Of a stretch of DNA of 64,000 bases, positions 42,008 through 53,170 are shown one piece after another. Every line of letters starts with the position of its first letter. Within the stretch, counting starts at the first letter, position 1. The translations under genes and the position numbers were made by a program. Source of the DNA: Agrypnia vestita. Lineage: Eukaryota; Arthropoda; Insecta; Trichoptera; Phryganeidae. The notes beneath the pieces were generated by a model, which made no database searches, was not told the origin of the DNA, and saw only the letters and a program-made list of their open reading frames with translations. Location of the stretch: contig JADDOH010011248.1 in assembly GCA_016648135.1 (NCBI GenBank), positions 1-64,000 on the forward strand, given 5' to 3'.

Positions 42008-42075
42008 GGGAGGGTAGCAAGATGGTAGAGCACTCGTTTAGCATGTGAAAGGTATCAGGAGCAATTCTCGGCGCT
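42008..42075 (+). pseudogene. tRNA-Ala-like sequence
   Basis: It starts GGGAGGGTAGCAAGATGGTA, with AGAGCACTCGTTTAGCATG; the layout and AGC anticodon region resemble tRNA-Ala. The T-arm (ATCAGGAGCAATTCTCGG) has lost the GGTTCGA box, so it is a tRNA pseudogene or SINE head. Confidence 0.6.
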
Positions 42076-42138
42076 TTTAAAATCTTTTTGATTTTTAAAA
42101 AGTTTTGGATGCACCTGATGGCAAAAAGTGAAATACTC

Positions 42139-42201
42139 ACTTATAAAAATGAAACAAGGTAAAAGTGAGAGAAAATAAAAAAAAACACAATTTTCGTGAC
42201 A
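42139..42201 (-). CDS. possible first (signal peptide) exon of the WAP gene
   Basis: The minus strand reads ATG, then MSRKLCFFLFSLTFTLFHFY, then a donor AA|GTGAGT. This looks like a secretion signal followed by a good splice site, at a suitable distance from the WAP exons. However it leaves two bases over, while the WAP exon at 40829 wants one. Either a further small exon lies between, or the acceptor used is the AG six bases further on (giving ...FYNVAQPS). The start edge is the ATG; any 5' UTR is not marked. Confidence 0.4.
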
Positions 42202-42601
42202 TATTCACATAATAATAATAGATCTTCCACCAATTAAATCCAATCTCGCTTCTGTCAGATTGCATTGATATTTGTACAGATAAATGGGATGGGAAATTTA
42301 TTAATAAATGCAAATAAAAATTTCGATTTTTGTTTCCGCCGTACAGTTCCACAAAATTCAACAGCCGTAATGTTTTGGAGTTACTTGGCGTCACCAGTCT
42401 ATCTTTGTCGTGAAACGTGATGTTCATCGTGTTAACATCCGAACGGTTCTTAAATAATTTATTTCAAGTAATATTCAATTAACATTTATATTCCATTTTG
42501 AAAATAATATTAGCGTTAATTAGTTGAATTAAGTTGTACTGTGGTAAGCCACTTCCCTTTGTTTGATAATAAGCTATGTTTTCAACATTGTGTTATTGGT
42601 T

Positions 42602-43283
42602 ACTAGCTGTTCATTCCCGGCGTTGCACAGGTTAAGGATTAAGTTAAAAATAAGTTTGTGGTGGAAAACAAAGGTTCCGTTAGTTTTTTTAAAGCCTCTA
42701 ATAAAAACATAGTTTCCATTTAATCAATGCTGGGATAGATGGGACGCCCAGGAGGGAAATGTTACTCTCTGGGTCCTAAAGAATAAGTTTGCAAGATTTG
42801 GGTCAGATAGTTCAAACGGTGTAGATTTGCACAGAAAATGTTACCCGCCGGGTGCTAAAGACTAAATATGCAAAATTTAGGTCAGATCGTTAAAACGGTA
42901 CAAATTTGCATAAAAAATATATCTAGGGGAGAGGGTGGGGTAAAGGGGGAGGGGAAATGTGGCCGATGTTACCTGCCTGGTCCTAAAAAATAAGTATGCA
43001 AAATTTGAGTCGACCGGTCGAACGGTACAGATTTTTATTGAAAATATATCAGGGAGAGGTGGGAAATGTCGCCCATGTTACCTGCTGGGTCCTGAAGAAT
43101 TATGTTTCCAAATTTTGAGTCCGATCGGTCGAATGGTACAGGTTTGCACTGAAAATATATCAGGGGGAGGGGAAGGGGTAAAAAGGGTGGGGTAAATGTC
43201 GCCTACGTTACCCGCCGGGTCCTAAAGCATCGGACAATCAGTGTAGATTTGTATAGAGACCAGACAGACAGACATTGAGTTTT
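42602..43283 (-). mobile_element. Helitron-like repeat (family A) with minisatellite body
   Basis: Read on the minus strand it ends with a GTGCAACGCCGGG hairpin-type sequence, then CAGCTAGT at 42602 (Helitron ends are hairpin plus CTRR). The body is four to five copies of a roughly 105-bp unit with ACCTGC(T/C)GGGTCCTAA, GTCGAACGGTACAG and ATATATCAGGG(G)GAG. No Rep/helicase frame. Confidence 0.65.
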
Positions 43284-43543
43284 ATAGGTACAGATTAAGT
43301 TCATAAAACATCCAATAGTAACCCACACTGGGTTTTGTGGCCACTGAAGGTGGTAATCTTAAGTACCTTACAAATGTGCAGCTTTTTTTACGTTATTAAA
43401 AATGTTTCACTGGATTTTTATTTTTTCTATTATTAAACAAAGTGGGTAATATAGCTCTCCACAGGCCCAATAAAATGCAAATCTATTAAATAAAATAAGC
43501 AATATGATATCAATAAAATAGTATCAACAATTAAAAAATAGAA

Positions 43544-43622
43544 TGAGTAGCTTGTTGGTCTTGTGGTTAGGACACTCGCCTCTTGATCCAAAGGTCGCGG
43601 GTTCGAACCTCACTCCAGACTA
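43544..43622 (+). pseudogene. tRNA-like sequence with A and B boxes
   Basis: TGGTCTTGTGGTTAGGAC (A-box type) and GGTTCGAACC at 43600 (B box). The anticodon arm does not pair cleanly, so it is a SINE head or tRNA pseudogene. The perfect hairpin follows 16 bp later. Confidence 0.55.
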
Positions 43623-43637
43623 GCACTTAAGACTAGC

Positions 43638-43689
43638 AACTAAGCTAAACGCTTGTGCTATTTTCATAGCACAAGCGTTTAGCTTAGTT
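43638..43689. repeat. perfect 24-bp stem hairpin
   Basis: Arm AACTAAGCTAAACGCTTGTG + CTAT at 43638-43661 is exactly complementary to 43666-43689, loop TTTC. There are no mismatches over 24 pairs. Confidence 0.95.
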
Positions 43690-43739
43690 TGAAAATAGTA
43701 AGAATATTGATGTGACACGTATTCCGTGCTCGCATCTCT

Positions 43740-44041
43740 ATTTAAAAAAAAAAAAAGATCTGTCAAGTGTCGAGGGCGTGATAAAGGAGGAGGGGGAATT
43801 TCGTCAATGTAAAAAAAAAAAAAAATCTAAGAAAAATAAATTTAAACAAAAAGCTAGATACTACTTACATAATGTAGCGTGGGGAGTGGATGGAGTAAAG
43901 GGGGAGGAGGGAATTTCGTTTATGTTTAAAAAAAATTAAGAAAAATTTAAAGAAATTTATATGTTACTGGAAGTTAGGGACAGACAAACAGACAACAAAA
44001 TTATTCTTGTTTGGACTAGCTGTAACCCATCAAACATTACG
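43740..44041 (-). mobile_element. Helitron-like repeat pieces (family B end)
   Basis: ACTAGCTGTAACCCATCAAA at 44015, the inverse of the 56360-56387 terminus, marks a minus-strand Helitron-like end. Left of it 43740-43970 holds G-rich purine repeats (GGGGAGTGGATGGAGTAAAG) like the family A body. Confidence 0.5.
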
Positions 44042-44304
44042 CACGCTTACATGTCGGTTCCTAAAGAATAAATATCTATTTATTTATTAATAAAAAAAAG
44101 GTTTTAAAAAAGAAGTTACGGAGTTTTTTTAACAGAAGAATCTTAACTTTGGTTTAGAAAATATGTTTATGAAAAATATTCTTTTATAATATGTATATTA
44201 ACATTAAAAAACGATTTTGTAAATCACCATCTTAAACTCCCGCCAAAACGCTTATTTTCGCAAGTGACGTCTTGCATCAATTTTTATGTCAATCTGACGT
44301 TTAA

Positions 44305-44456
44305 GGTCCGGTTGTTTCAAGTTGGAATAAAATAAAAGTTCGTTTAAAGCATAGATTTTTACTTAAACGGATCGTTTGATTGGCGGAGAACGTAAAAATC
44401 TATGCTTTAAACGAACTTTTACTTTGATTCAACTTTCAACTTGAAACAACTGGCCC
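44305..44456. mobile_element. PIF/Harbinger-like hairpin MITE
   Basis: 152 bp; ends GGTCCGGTTG and (inverted) GGGCCAGTTG, then TTTCAAGTT in both; TAA duplicated. The arms pair through AAAGCATAGATTTTTAC. Confidence 0.85.
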
Positions 44457-44564
44457 TAACACGTAACAGCACATTCGCATATTTAAACGTTCATTCGTTT
44501 TTTTACAAAACAAGCCGGCTTTTTTGTATAGTCTGGGGAAAAGTTTTGTAGATATTGTATGGTA

Positions 44565-45902
44565 GGGGAGACCGAGGTGTTTTGAAACAAAGGTGATTTG
44601 AAACAACACTGATTTCGCGGCACTAAAACCCTTAGTGAGTTGGCATCTTCGCATGTCAACTGCTTCCCCCCACCCGCAAACCCTTCGGTACTCGTCCATG
44701 ACTCTGAGTGTGCGGTTGCGTGGTTTTTGGTTCCACGTCGCAAAATTCGTAAAAAGTAAGTATTAAACGTTGTTTTTAAATGTCTTCATTTGGATAATGC
44801 GTCTGTATTTTAGTGCGTGTGATATATGATAGTGCGAAGGCTTATTAACTAACCATTCAATTCATAGCATGGTTACAGCGCATTTCTATGTGTTTTGCTT
44901 CTTAATTTACAATTGAACAGAAATTTGGACGATTTTTTTTTACTGAGGAGAATTGAAACAGACTGTTTCAACTCATTTCGTTTAAGTTTTGTATGACTCA
45001 TTTGCATATACGGTGAGTGTTATTTGTTTATTTTGTTTTAGCATGCCTACTGAGTACAAAAGGAGGACCGATAGAGGTATGGAGAGTCTCGATATATATA
45101 TGAGCTCGCTGCAGAAGAAGTAACATTGCGACATAAAAGTCTCCGTGATGTGGCTTCGAGTTACAACCTTAACCATACTTCCCTTTATTGGTACATAAAA
45201 AATAAAAAGGCTTATGAATCTAATGAAACGGCGACTTATCCATCGATTGGATATTCAGAAAAGACTATTTTTTTCATCTTCATGGGAGAAGGTACTCTGT
45301 GACTATCTTATAGTACTAAGGAAGCCAGAAGTTTTGCCTATAGGTTGATGCTGACATATAGATATTATGAATGTAATTATTGTTTCTCTGCTTGGAGTTT
45401 TAATTTATGTTATATTTGTTAATGATGATCTCATGTCATACAACTCTACTTCAAGGTTATAATTTAAAAAAATACATTATTATTTGTTTAAGATTTAGAG
45501 TTTATCTTAATTTAGTTGACTATTACTACCAACGCTCAATTCAGTACAAAATATTGTTAAAAATGTTATGTTCTATCTTTAAAAGTTTTATTTCAATAAA
45601 TATCTTTAAATTATATGGTCGTTACTACTTAACAACCCTTATTTCTACCCAAAAAATATCTGTATCAACTCACCTTGACCCCTGTTTCAACCCACCTTCG
45701 TATGAGGGGTGTTGAAACAAAATGACTTGTGACGTTTAAGTCACATATACACAGAATTCACATATACACTCTCCTCGTGTTACTCATCTGCAAGTGCAAT
45801 AAATGAACTATCGATGGATACTAATTTCATACGATTGGTGTTTACAGTATTTTGTGTATAAAGTAAAACGTCAAAATTGTTTCAACTTTCCTCGGTCTCC
45901 CC
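44565..45902 (+). mobile_element. pogo/Tigger-like transposon, decayed
   Basis: 1338 bp between TA sites; ends GGGGAGACCGAGG then TTGAAACA, mirrored. TTGAAACA words are repeated in the subterminal zones. The interior carries a transposase N-terminus. Confidence 0.8.
45041..45290 (+). pseudogene. pogo-type transposase N-terminus (psq-like HTH)
   Basis: ATG at 45043: MPTEYKRRTDRG, then after a frameshift EEVTLRHKSLRDVASSYNLN and HTSLYWYIKNKKAYE. This is the helix-turn-helix pattern found at the start of pogo/Tigger and CENP-B-like proteins. The DDE domain is not present. Confidence 0.65.
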
Positions 45903-45909
45903 TACCCGA

Positions 45910-46740
45910 ATGTGGAAATTCATTCCTGAGAACTGTCGATGTTAGAGAAAAAGGAAGCCAACATTAAGGCATCAATTTTCGGTAAGTTATCGGATTTTCC
46001 TTGTGAAAATCCGTTCTCCATTATTTAAAATGTGTTCTTAGATAGTTTTTTTTTATTAAAATAGGTTACAAAAACCGAAAAATCTATATAAACACCATGC
46101 AAACACGAGTAAAAACAAAGCGAAGACGAAGAGTGACTATAGAAAATAAACAAATTACAGTGACAAATACCGTAGAATATAATATATGCTTTATCTATAA
46201 TTTGTGCAAAGTGACGTCATATCGCGTTTTAATGGAATCGTATTTTTTAAGATTTTTATTATAAAAATTATGAATGAAAACATTATTACACACCTACATT
46301 AGGTACTGAGTTACGTTTTAACTGTTATAAGTTATACTGAGTTACAAAATATAATTTATTTTTCTGAATCTATTTCATATATTTTCATAGATATCTGAAA
46401 AATGTGAAATTACCCTTTTATAATATAGATGTCATTTAGATACCGCTCATCATGTCTAATTCCGTCTGTGATTAATCTGAGGCTAAAAGGTTCTTTAGGA
46501 ATGACTCAATTCGTGAGAAATCCAGTCACTCAATGAAGTCAATTCTCGAGTCTTCGCCAGAGAATCGAGCTGACGGAAAAGCTTGATAATTGATAAAGAA
46601 AGGATGCTATTTGTGTATTGGTACTAGTTATGTACCGAAAAGATTGTCTTCGAGTTTTGTGAGTTTATAATTTATTTACACATCGCACGAATGCAGATTT
46701 GTCACTAGATAAATCCAAAAAAAATTTAATAGTCATCTAA
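45910..46740. other. unassigned intergenic DNA
   Basis: AT-rich with no open frame, terminal repeat or partner copy that I can find. Confidence 0.35.
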
Positions 46741-46749
46741 GAAGGTAGA

Positions 46750-47200
46750 TACTAATATATAATGTACTGAATTCAAGATTTCATAAGAAACATAGCCTAT
46801 AATAGGAAACATGATTTTGGGATAGATACGTAAAACTTAGAATTCACTACATTTTAAATTAGTATTCCTTGGTAACTGTATTCAAAGCATTTTTTTATTC
46901 TTTTGTTGTTGGCTTTGCTTTTATACTTCAATATGTGGGGTATAAAAGCATAACGGCAACATTCAAAAATTAAAAAAATGTTTTGAATGCAGTCATCGAG
47001 GATTACTTATTTAAAATGTACTGAATTCTAGATTTTATGTATCTATCTCTTCCAAAATCATGTTGCCTATAAATTTATGGTATGTTTGCCATAAAATCTC
47101 GAATTCAGTATATTATAAATTAGTAATCCTTGATCACTGCATTATTTTTTTTTGGAATATTGCTGTCTTTGCTTTTATACCCCATATTAGGTTAAGTACA
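46750..47200. repeat. overlapping inverted repeats
   Basis: GTACTGAATTC(A/T)AGATTT recurs at 46764 and 47019 and is inverted at 47093-47115; ATGCAGTCATCGAGGATTAC (46988) pairs with GTAATCCTTGATCACTGCAT (47125-47144). CTTTGCTTTTATAC occurs at 46914 and 47167. Probably a palindromic MITE with a duplicated arm. Confidence 0.6.
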
Positions 47201-47530
47201 AGAAGACGTCCACTTGGCAGAGACATATTAAATTGATTATATCGACGAACTTCCACGATTAAAGATGATGTGAAAACATCTGATATAGTATGACGCGACG
47301 TGTGCAGGTCAATCATGTTTATAAAACATTGTAGAAATCGCTGTAATAATTGTATAAGTATTAATATTAATTTCTATACGTCATTTATTTTAAATACGTA
47401 CATTTAGTCAATGAAATATGAAACTAATTAAGTAATTGCGCTTTTTATATGTGATTCTTAACAAAAAGTAGATATATATTTTTTTAATTTCTTAAATAAA
47501 CTCCTATTTTTTAAATTTCCTATTACAAAA

Positions 47531-47735
47531 GCGTCGCTTAGATGGTTTGGGCATGTTGAGCGAATAAATGAGGAAAGAATGGTAAAAAAAATATATATGA
47601 CGCCAGTGTTGACGGCACCAGAAAGAGAGGACGACCGCGGAAGACATGGCATGACCAGATTAACCAGATACTGGAGGAAGGTCCTGTTGGGAGCCGCAAC
47701 AATCGACGAATTTGTCTAAGAGAAAATCTAAGGGT
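47531..47735 (+). pseudogene. LINE reverse-transcriptase tail
   Basis: ASLRWFGHVERINEERMVKK then, one frame over, KRGRPRKTWHDQINQIL and GPVGSRNNRRICLREN. These are the conserved tail motifs of insect RTE-like non-LTR elements. One frameshift. Confidence 0.75.
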
Positions 47736-48170
47736 GTCATTCCTTCACGCTTGTGGCCAAAATTACATTAATTGTGTTCCGTGAAAAAATTAAACCGTAT
47801 CGAACTGAATAGACAAAAATAATATGAAAAATAGACCATAGAATTTGCATTTATCTACAGACATGTGCTTCCATTTTTAATTTAGCTGTAGAATTGAAGA
47901 TTTTTATATTATTTTTTTTATAAAAATACCGTGAGATTTAAAAATGATTAATTAAAAGTATAATAAGTAACTTTAATAATATAATAAATAATCGTCTATT
48001 AAAAAGCATTGTTTTTTATTGCAACTTAACGTAATTTATTTTGCATTCACCGACAACAATAAAGCGCCATTTGCAATAAAAATTTATAAAACAATTTAGC
48101 GACACAAATCCTTAAAAATTCTGTTTAATATGTAATAATTTCTGGATATGGTTTACAAATAATAAGATAA

Positions 48171-48315
48171 GAGTCGGTTTTATCAATTTGGATTATAGTA
48201 ATCTTTGGTAAAAACCATAGATTTTTACGAAAACGGGTTGTTTGATTGGTGGAAAACGTAAAAATCCATGGTTTAAACGAAATATTACTATAAACCAAGT
48301 TGATGCAACCGGCCC
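48171..48315. mobile_element. PIF/Harbinger-like hairpin MITE, diverged
   Basis: 145 bp; the right end CAACCGGCCC and TAA on both sides match the family; the left end GAGTCGGTT has drifted. Inner arms ACCATAGATTTTTACG and inverse. Confidence 0.75.
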
Positions 48316-48319
48316 TAAG

Positions 48320-49550
48320 TAACACACAAACACATACCTCCTCCGTAGACCGTAAAATTAAATTAATATAAATATTTAAAAAAAACAAGAATCCAGTTAA
48401 ATTTTAATGTAAGTATGAATAGAAAGAAAAACCTTTTTTATCCAATATAAATAAAATTCACTTTTTTTTACGCCTGATAATAAAAAAGTTATTAATTATT
48501 TAAAGGTATTGTAGTGTAAAGAGTTGAATATTTATTTGACTTACCTATATTTAGAATGTTAATCATAAAGTTATAAAAGCTTGGTAAGCATTTTATTGAA
48601 TAACATACTGATATTGTTAATATATACATGAATATTGTCATTAAATAGTCTATTTACCAATTAAAAAAACCAACAGCGTAGACCACACAAACAACCGAAT
48701 AGCGAATTGACTCATTTTGAATGAATTATTTCCGACTGAGTGTCCAAGCGACCTTCCTTCGTCCAACCAGCGCGGTAACCTAATGGAGTTAATTCCTCCG
48801 AGATGTGATTAATATAACGTTTAGTGAGACATAATATAATGTAAAATGGTTACGTACGTAGTACCTACGTAGATACCCAACTGCAAGGATTTTGTAACAA
48901 AGAAATAGGGAAAACTTCCAGTATCGGACACTCACAATTGGATAATCGATAATACGTTTATTAAAATTGTATACCTACATCTAAAATATTTTCAACACAT
49001 AATGTTTACACATTCATTCACTTTTTGAAATATCAATTTCCGAATACGTACTATACTATGGTAACCAAAATATGTGCGCTATGAGGGCAGACCCACCGCT
49101 TACCTAGGACCGTTTTATAAGCAAAAGCTCCTATATCGGTCCTACTCATTCGCCGCCAGGTTGGCATTTTTAATGCTAAAGGCAACCGTGCAACCGAGCA
49201 CTGCAAATCAGAATTGGGCCGCACGGCTACCATCCAAAATTTTGCCCTCACTGTCCCGTTAGTTCACTTCTTTATTATTTTAAAAATATACATAAACCAC
49301 CAAAATATTTCAATACAAAAAGTAATATTTCAATACATTAACACAATCAATAAGCATATACAAAACGCTAAGTGTGTAAACAATATATCAATATATATAA
49401 ATAAAAAGAAACCCGTGTTTCCCTATCCGCCAAGTTTTCTTCACAACCAGATACTACCACCCCCTGGTGGTTATGGTGGTGGATAGCCCTTGGTGTCCCA
49501 TTGAAAATGTGCGAGTTTGGTGGGGGTGGCTGAGCGTGGGTGGGAGTGGG
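48320..49550. other. unassigned intergenic DNA
   Basis: AT-rich, with a slightly GC-richer piece at 49070-49260. No gene, no repeat partner seen in this window. Confidence 0.35.
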
Positions 49551-49569
49551 TGACGAAAATGTGCATTCT

Positions 49570-51271
49570 AGCACATTGTTTTGTTATGGGATGGCCGCAA
49601 ATACTTCAAATTGCTCTAGAATGGGCCCACCGACTGTGTCGGTAAGTCTAGAAGGTTCCAGAAAAATCCGCTCTAGAAAGTTCTGGAAGGAGAACGTTCT
49701 AGAAAATTCCCAAAAGTTCTATAAGGTTCCAAACTAAGTGGCGAAGTGTGCCGGTGAGTCAAGAATGTTTCAGAATATCCAGTAAAGCTCTAGAAAGTTC
49801 TGAAAGGGGAGTGTTCTAGAAGATTCCCGAAAATTCTATAAGGCTCCAAACTAAGAGGTGAGTCGAGAAGGTTCCAGAACGTTTGATAAAGGTTTATAAA
49901 ATTCTGGTGGCGGAGTGTGTCTGTGATTCTATAAGGTTCCAGACTGATCGATAAAGTTCAAGAATGTTCTGGATGGAGAACGTTCTAGAAGATTCACGAA
50001 AGTTTTATAACATTCCAAACTGTATGGCGGATGTGTCTGTGAGTCTAGAAAGTTCCAAAATGTTCTATAAAGCTTTAGAAAGTTCTGGAAGAAGAACGTT
50101 CTAGAAGATTATTAAAAGTTCTATAAGGTTCCTAAGTGAGTAGCGGAGTGTGTAGTTGTGTCCAGAAGGTTCCAGAACGTTCATGAAGGTTTTAGAATGC
50201 TTTACAAGTTTCTGGAAGCAGAAAGTTTAAGAACATTCTATAAGGTTCCAAACTGAATAGCGGAGTGTGCCGGTGAGTCTAGATGATTCAATAATGTTCA
50301 ATAATGCTTTAGAAAATTCTGGAAGGAAAAGGTTCTAGAAGATTCCCGAAAGTTCTATAAGGTCACAATCTGAGTGGCAAGGTGTGTCAGTGAGTCTAGA
50401 ATAGAAAGTTCATGATGTTTCTCGAATGTTTTAGAAGGTTCTGGAAAAAAAACGTTCGAGAAGGTTCTATAAGGTTCCAAACTGACTGGTGGAGTGTGTC
50501 GGTGAGTCTAGAACATTTCAGAATGTTCGATAAAGCTGTAGAAAGTTCTGAAAAGAGAACATTCTAGAATATTCCCAAAAAATCTATAAGGTTCTAAACT
50601 GAGTGGCGGAGTATGTCGGTGAGTATGTAGGAAAAGGTTCCAGAACGTTCATTAAGGTTCTCGAAAGCTTTAGAAGGTTCTGGAAGGAGAAAGTTTAAAA
50701 AGGTTTTATAAGGTTCCAAACCGAGTGCCTGAGTTCATCGGTGAGTCTAGAAGTTTCCAGAAGATTAAGAGAAGGTTCCAGAAAAGTTCTGGATGGAGAA
50801 AGTTTCAGAAAGTTCTGTAGGGTTCTAAACTGAGTTGCAGAATGTGTCAGCGAGTTTTAAAGATTCCGGAAAGTTCTAGAGCGTTCGAGAATGCTGTAAA
50901 AAGTTCTGTAAGGAGAAAGTTCTACAAGCTATCAGAAAGATCTATAAAGTTCCAATCTGAGTGGGAGAGTGCGCCGGTGGGTCTAGAGGTTCCAGAAAGA
51001 ATTATAATGCTTTAGAAAGTTCTGGAAAGGGAAAGTTCTAGAAAATTCCAGGAAGTTCTACAAGATTTCGGAATGCTCTAGAAAGTTTTGGAAAGTTCTC
51101 TCTAGACTGTTATGATTATGCGCTAAAATATCTGTTGATATTTTGGCAAAGCGAAGACGGTCCAGCAAGGCAATCCAATCACAGGTGCCGAAACCAGCAA
51201 AAAAGAGACGTCAACACAATTCTACGCTTACCGAATTATGGTCCCGAGCGAAGCCGGGCCAAGCAGCTAGT
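49570..51271 (+). mobile_element. Helitron-like element loaded with heat-shock-element motifs
   Basis: The 3' end has TCCCGAGCGAAGCCGGG (hairpin-type) then CAGCTAGT, ending at 51271 in CTAGT, as Helitrons do. The left boundary is uncertain. A lysine/arginine-rich reading frame (AKRRRSSKA, KPAKKRRQHN, TELWSRAKPGQAA) runs from 51143 into the end and may be the last part of a lost Rep-helicase or other protein. Confidence 0.6.
49600..51110 (+). repeat. roughly 115-bp minisatellite of TTCnnGAA (HSE-type) modules
   Basis: About 13 modules start with GGTGAGTCTAGAAGGTTCC-like words at about 49641, 49753, 49857, 50037, 50150, 50269, 50389, 50501, 50618, 50738, 50848 and 50972. Each holds several alternating GAA/TTC pentamers. 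Examples: AGAACGTTCTAGAAAATTCC at 49691 (four perfect pentamers in a row) and a five-pentamer run at 50332-50356. These are canonical heat-shock-factor binding elements by sequence. Confidence 0.85.
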
Positions 51272-51559
51272 AACAGTATAAAGGCACAAAGGAAAACACA
51301 GAATGTAAGGAGAATAAAACATACGATGTTTATTACAATAAGTAGTTAGCAAAAGTGTCAAAGTTATAGAACTGACGCACTTGTAGAAGTAGAACTAGGC
51401 GGTCTAGCCGCATGTAAAGTACTCAGAGTATCGTAGACTCTAAGGAATCGAAAAAAAAAATCAGAATGTAAGGAGCAAACAGGTCGGGACATTTGAGGGT
51501 ATAGGAAAAGAAAACTCCCTTTTGCGTTAAACAGACAGCACATGTAAGGTAACTAGATT

Positions 51560-51990
51560 TATCAGGGGACCTGGTCGTGGCTCGGCGCGCATTTTCTCCG
51601 GAATAACACTACGGGGAGAGTGTACGTCGGACTTGCGGACAACTCCCGATGGTCTCTTCCAGCGCTTGATCCCCTTGGAGGTGACTTCTGCAGACACGGA
51701 TCATCATCGACTTGTTCGACGGCTGGCCTGTGTCCCCACTAGTACCATGCTCCGAACTAATCGAGATCCACCCCCGGTGACGAGACCACCTGAGGTGGAT
51801 TTAATAATTAGAAATATAGGCCTTTCGAAGGCGCCCGGTATTGACAGGATAACAGGATCAATGGTGAGAGTTGTCTGGCAGTAGCAAAGGTAGAAATGAT
51901 TTATATGCTAAATGTATGCCTTCAGCAAAGGGAGTTTCCCTCAGAATGGAAGGTGGGCCTGCTCAGTGTGATTCCTAAAGGCAATAACAA
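51560..51990 (+). pseudogene. R1-type LINE reverse-transcriptase fragment
   Basis: It reads RPPEVDLIIRNIGLSKAPGI, DRITGSMVRVVW, then after stops LQQREFPSEWKVGLLSVIPK. This is the KAPGxDxI and P..WK...V.IPK order of R1-clade RT. Truncated at both sides. Confidence 0.72.
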
Positions 51991-52607
51991 AATATGTGCG
52001 CAAATGTGCATCTTTTTAGGCACTCATAAATTATTATACTGCATAAGAAAGTGCTTACAGATCTAATTAGGAAAAAAAACGAGCGAGCCTTACAGTAGTC
52101 GCGTATGATGTGTAACATTTGATATCTCACAATTAAAAATATCAATTGAGCAGCAACAGAAATTATCATAAAAATTTTAAAAAGCTAATACTTATATGTT
52201 TATTAATTAGTAAATACAGGTAAACAAAATGTATGCGCATTTATTTATTATCGAATTTTTGCAGCTTCTATTATTGAGCCTCTTAGCCTGTTGATGGCCT
52301 GTAAAAAAAAAAGAAATACTAGGTAGGTACCGTATATCTACATACGCATTTTGTTTAGAAATGTGTTTGGTCAATTATATGTTTTTATTTATTTACATAG
52401 ATGGCGGTAGTGTGCTGCCATACATATTGTATGAAAACTTTGAATAAATATTTAAAAACAATCACATTAAATTTGAGAATGTAAATCATTAAGGGTAATT
52501 ATTGTTTATATTAATGTAAAAAAGTATTTATTGGATAGTTTCGAAGATATAAGCCAAAATATATCAAAGTTACAATACCCACACGCTTGACACCAGTCGC
52601 GTAGCTT

Positions 52608-53170
52608 AGTGTCCTATTACAATGCTCATGTTCATACAATAGAAAGAATTCAACATAAATTTTTACGCTACATAAATTTCCGTCTCCATATCCCAATAGA
52701 AAATCTTAACTATACAAACTTATTATATTTTACCGGTTTATTGCCACTATCGGACAGGAGAGTTTTATCCGATCTGATTTTATTATATAAAATTGTAAAC
52801 TCGCATTACCACAGCCCTGAAATTTTGTCCTTAATAATGTTCCATGTACCCAGTCGAACTACTCGAGTGCCGACGCCTTTTTACTGTGACAATACTAGAA
52901 CAAATGCTCACTACAACTCGCTAGTACCTAGAATACACAGGTTAGGTAACAATTATACAAACATAGCGGACGTGTTTGGTTCTGGCCTGTCACAGTATAG
53001 GGGCGCGATACTGAGAGCGCTTCATTCCGCCATAATGTAAATTATATACACTTTCTTTTTTTGTTTTTCTCTCTGTTTATATTATTTCTGCAAATAACTG
53101 TTATATATCTACATATGTAAAAGCCTATTTAGGCGTAAATGAATGAATAAATAAATAAATAAATAAATAG
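52608..53170 (+). pseudogene. LINE RT C-terminus with (AATA)n tail
   Basis: Frame to 53040 reads TIERIQHKFLRYINFRLHIP, DRRVLSDLILLYKIVNSHYH and GSGLSQYRGAILRALH. This is the usual post-RT region of Jockey/CR1 elements. The microsatellite end (AATAAATAAATA) at 53145-53169 is its 3' terminus. Confidence 0.82.

Noticed and set aside
42008..42075. Functional tRNA-Ala
   Set aside because: T-arm has lost the GGTTCGA core.
42959..43195. 78-codon frame with repeated YLLGPEE / ENISG words, and similar frames at 63363-63699
   Set aside because: Translation of the family A minisatellite; unit length and phase vary between copies.
43544..43622. Functional tRNA gene
   Set aside because: A and B boxes are present but acceptor and anticodon stems do not pair; called tRNA-like instead.
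49600..51110. CRISPR-like array because of regular spacing
   Set aside because: Whole modules are similar, with no unique spacers; eukaryotic setting.
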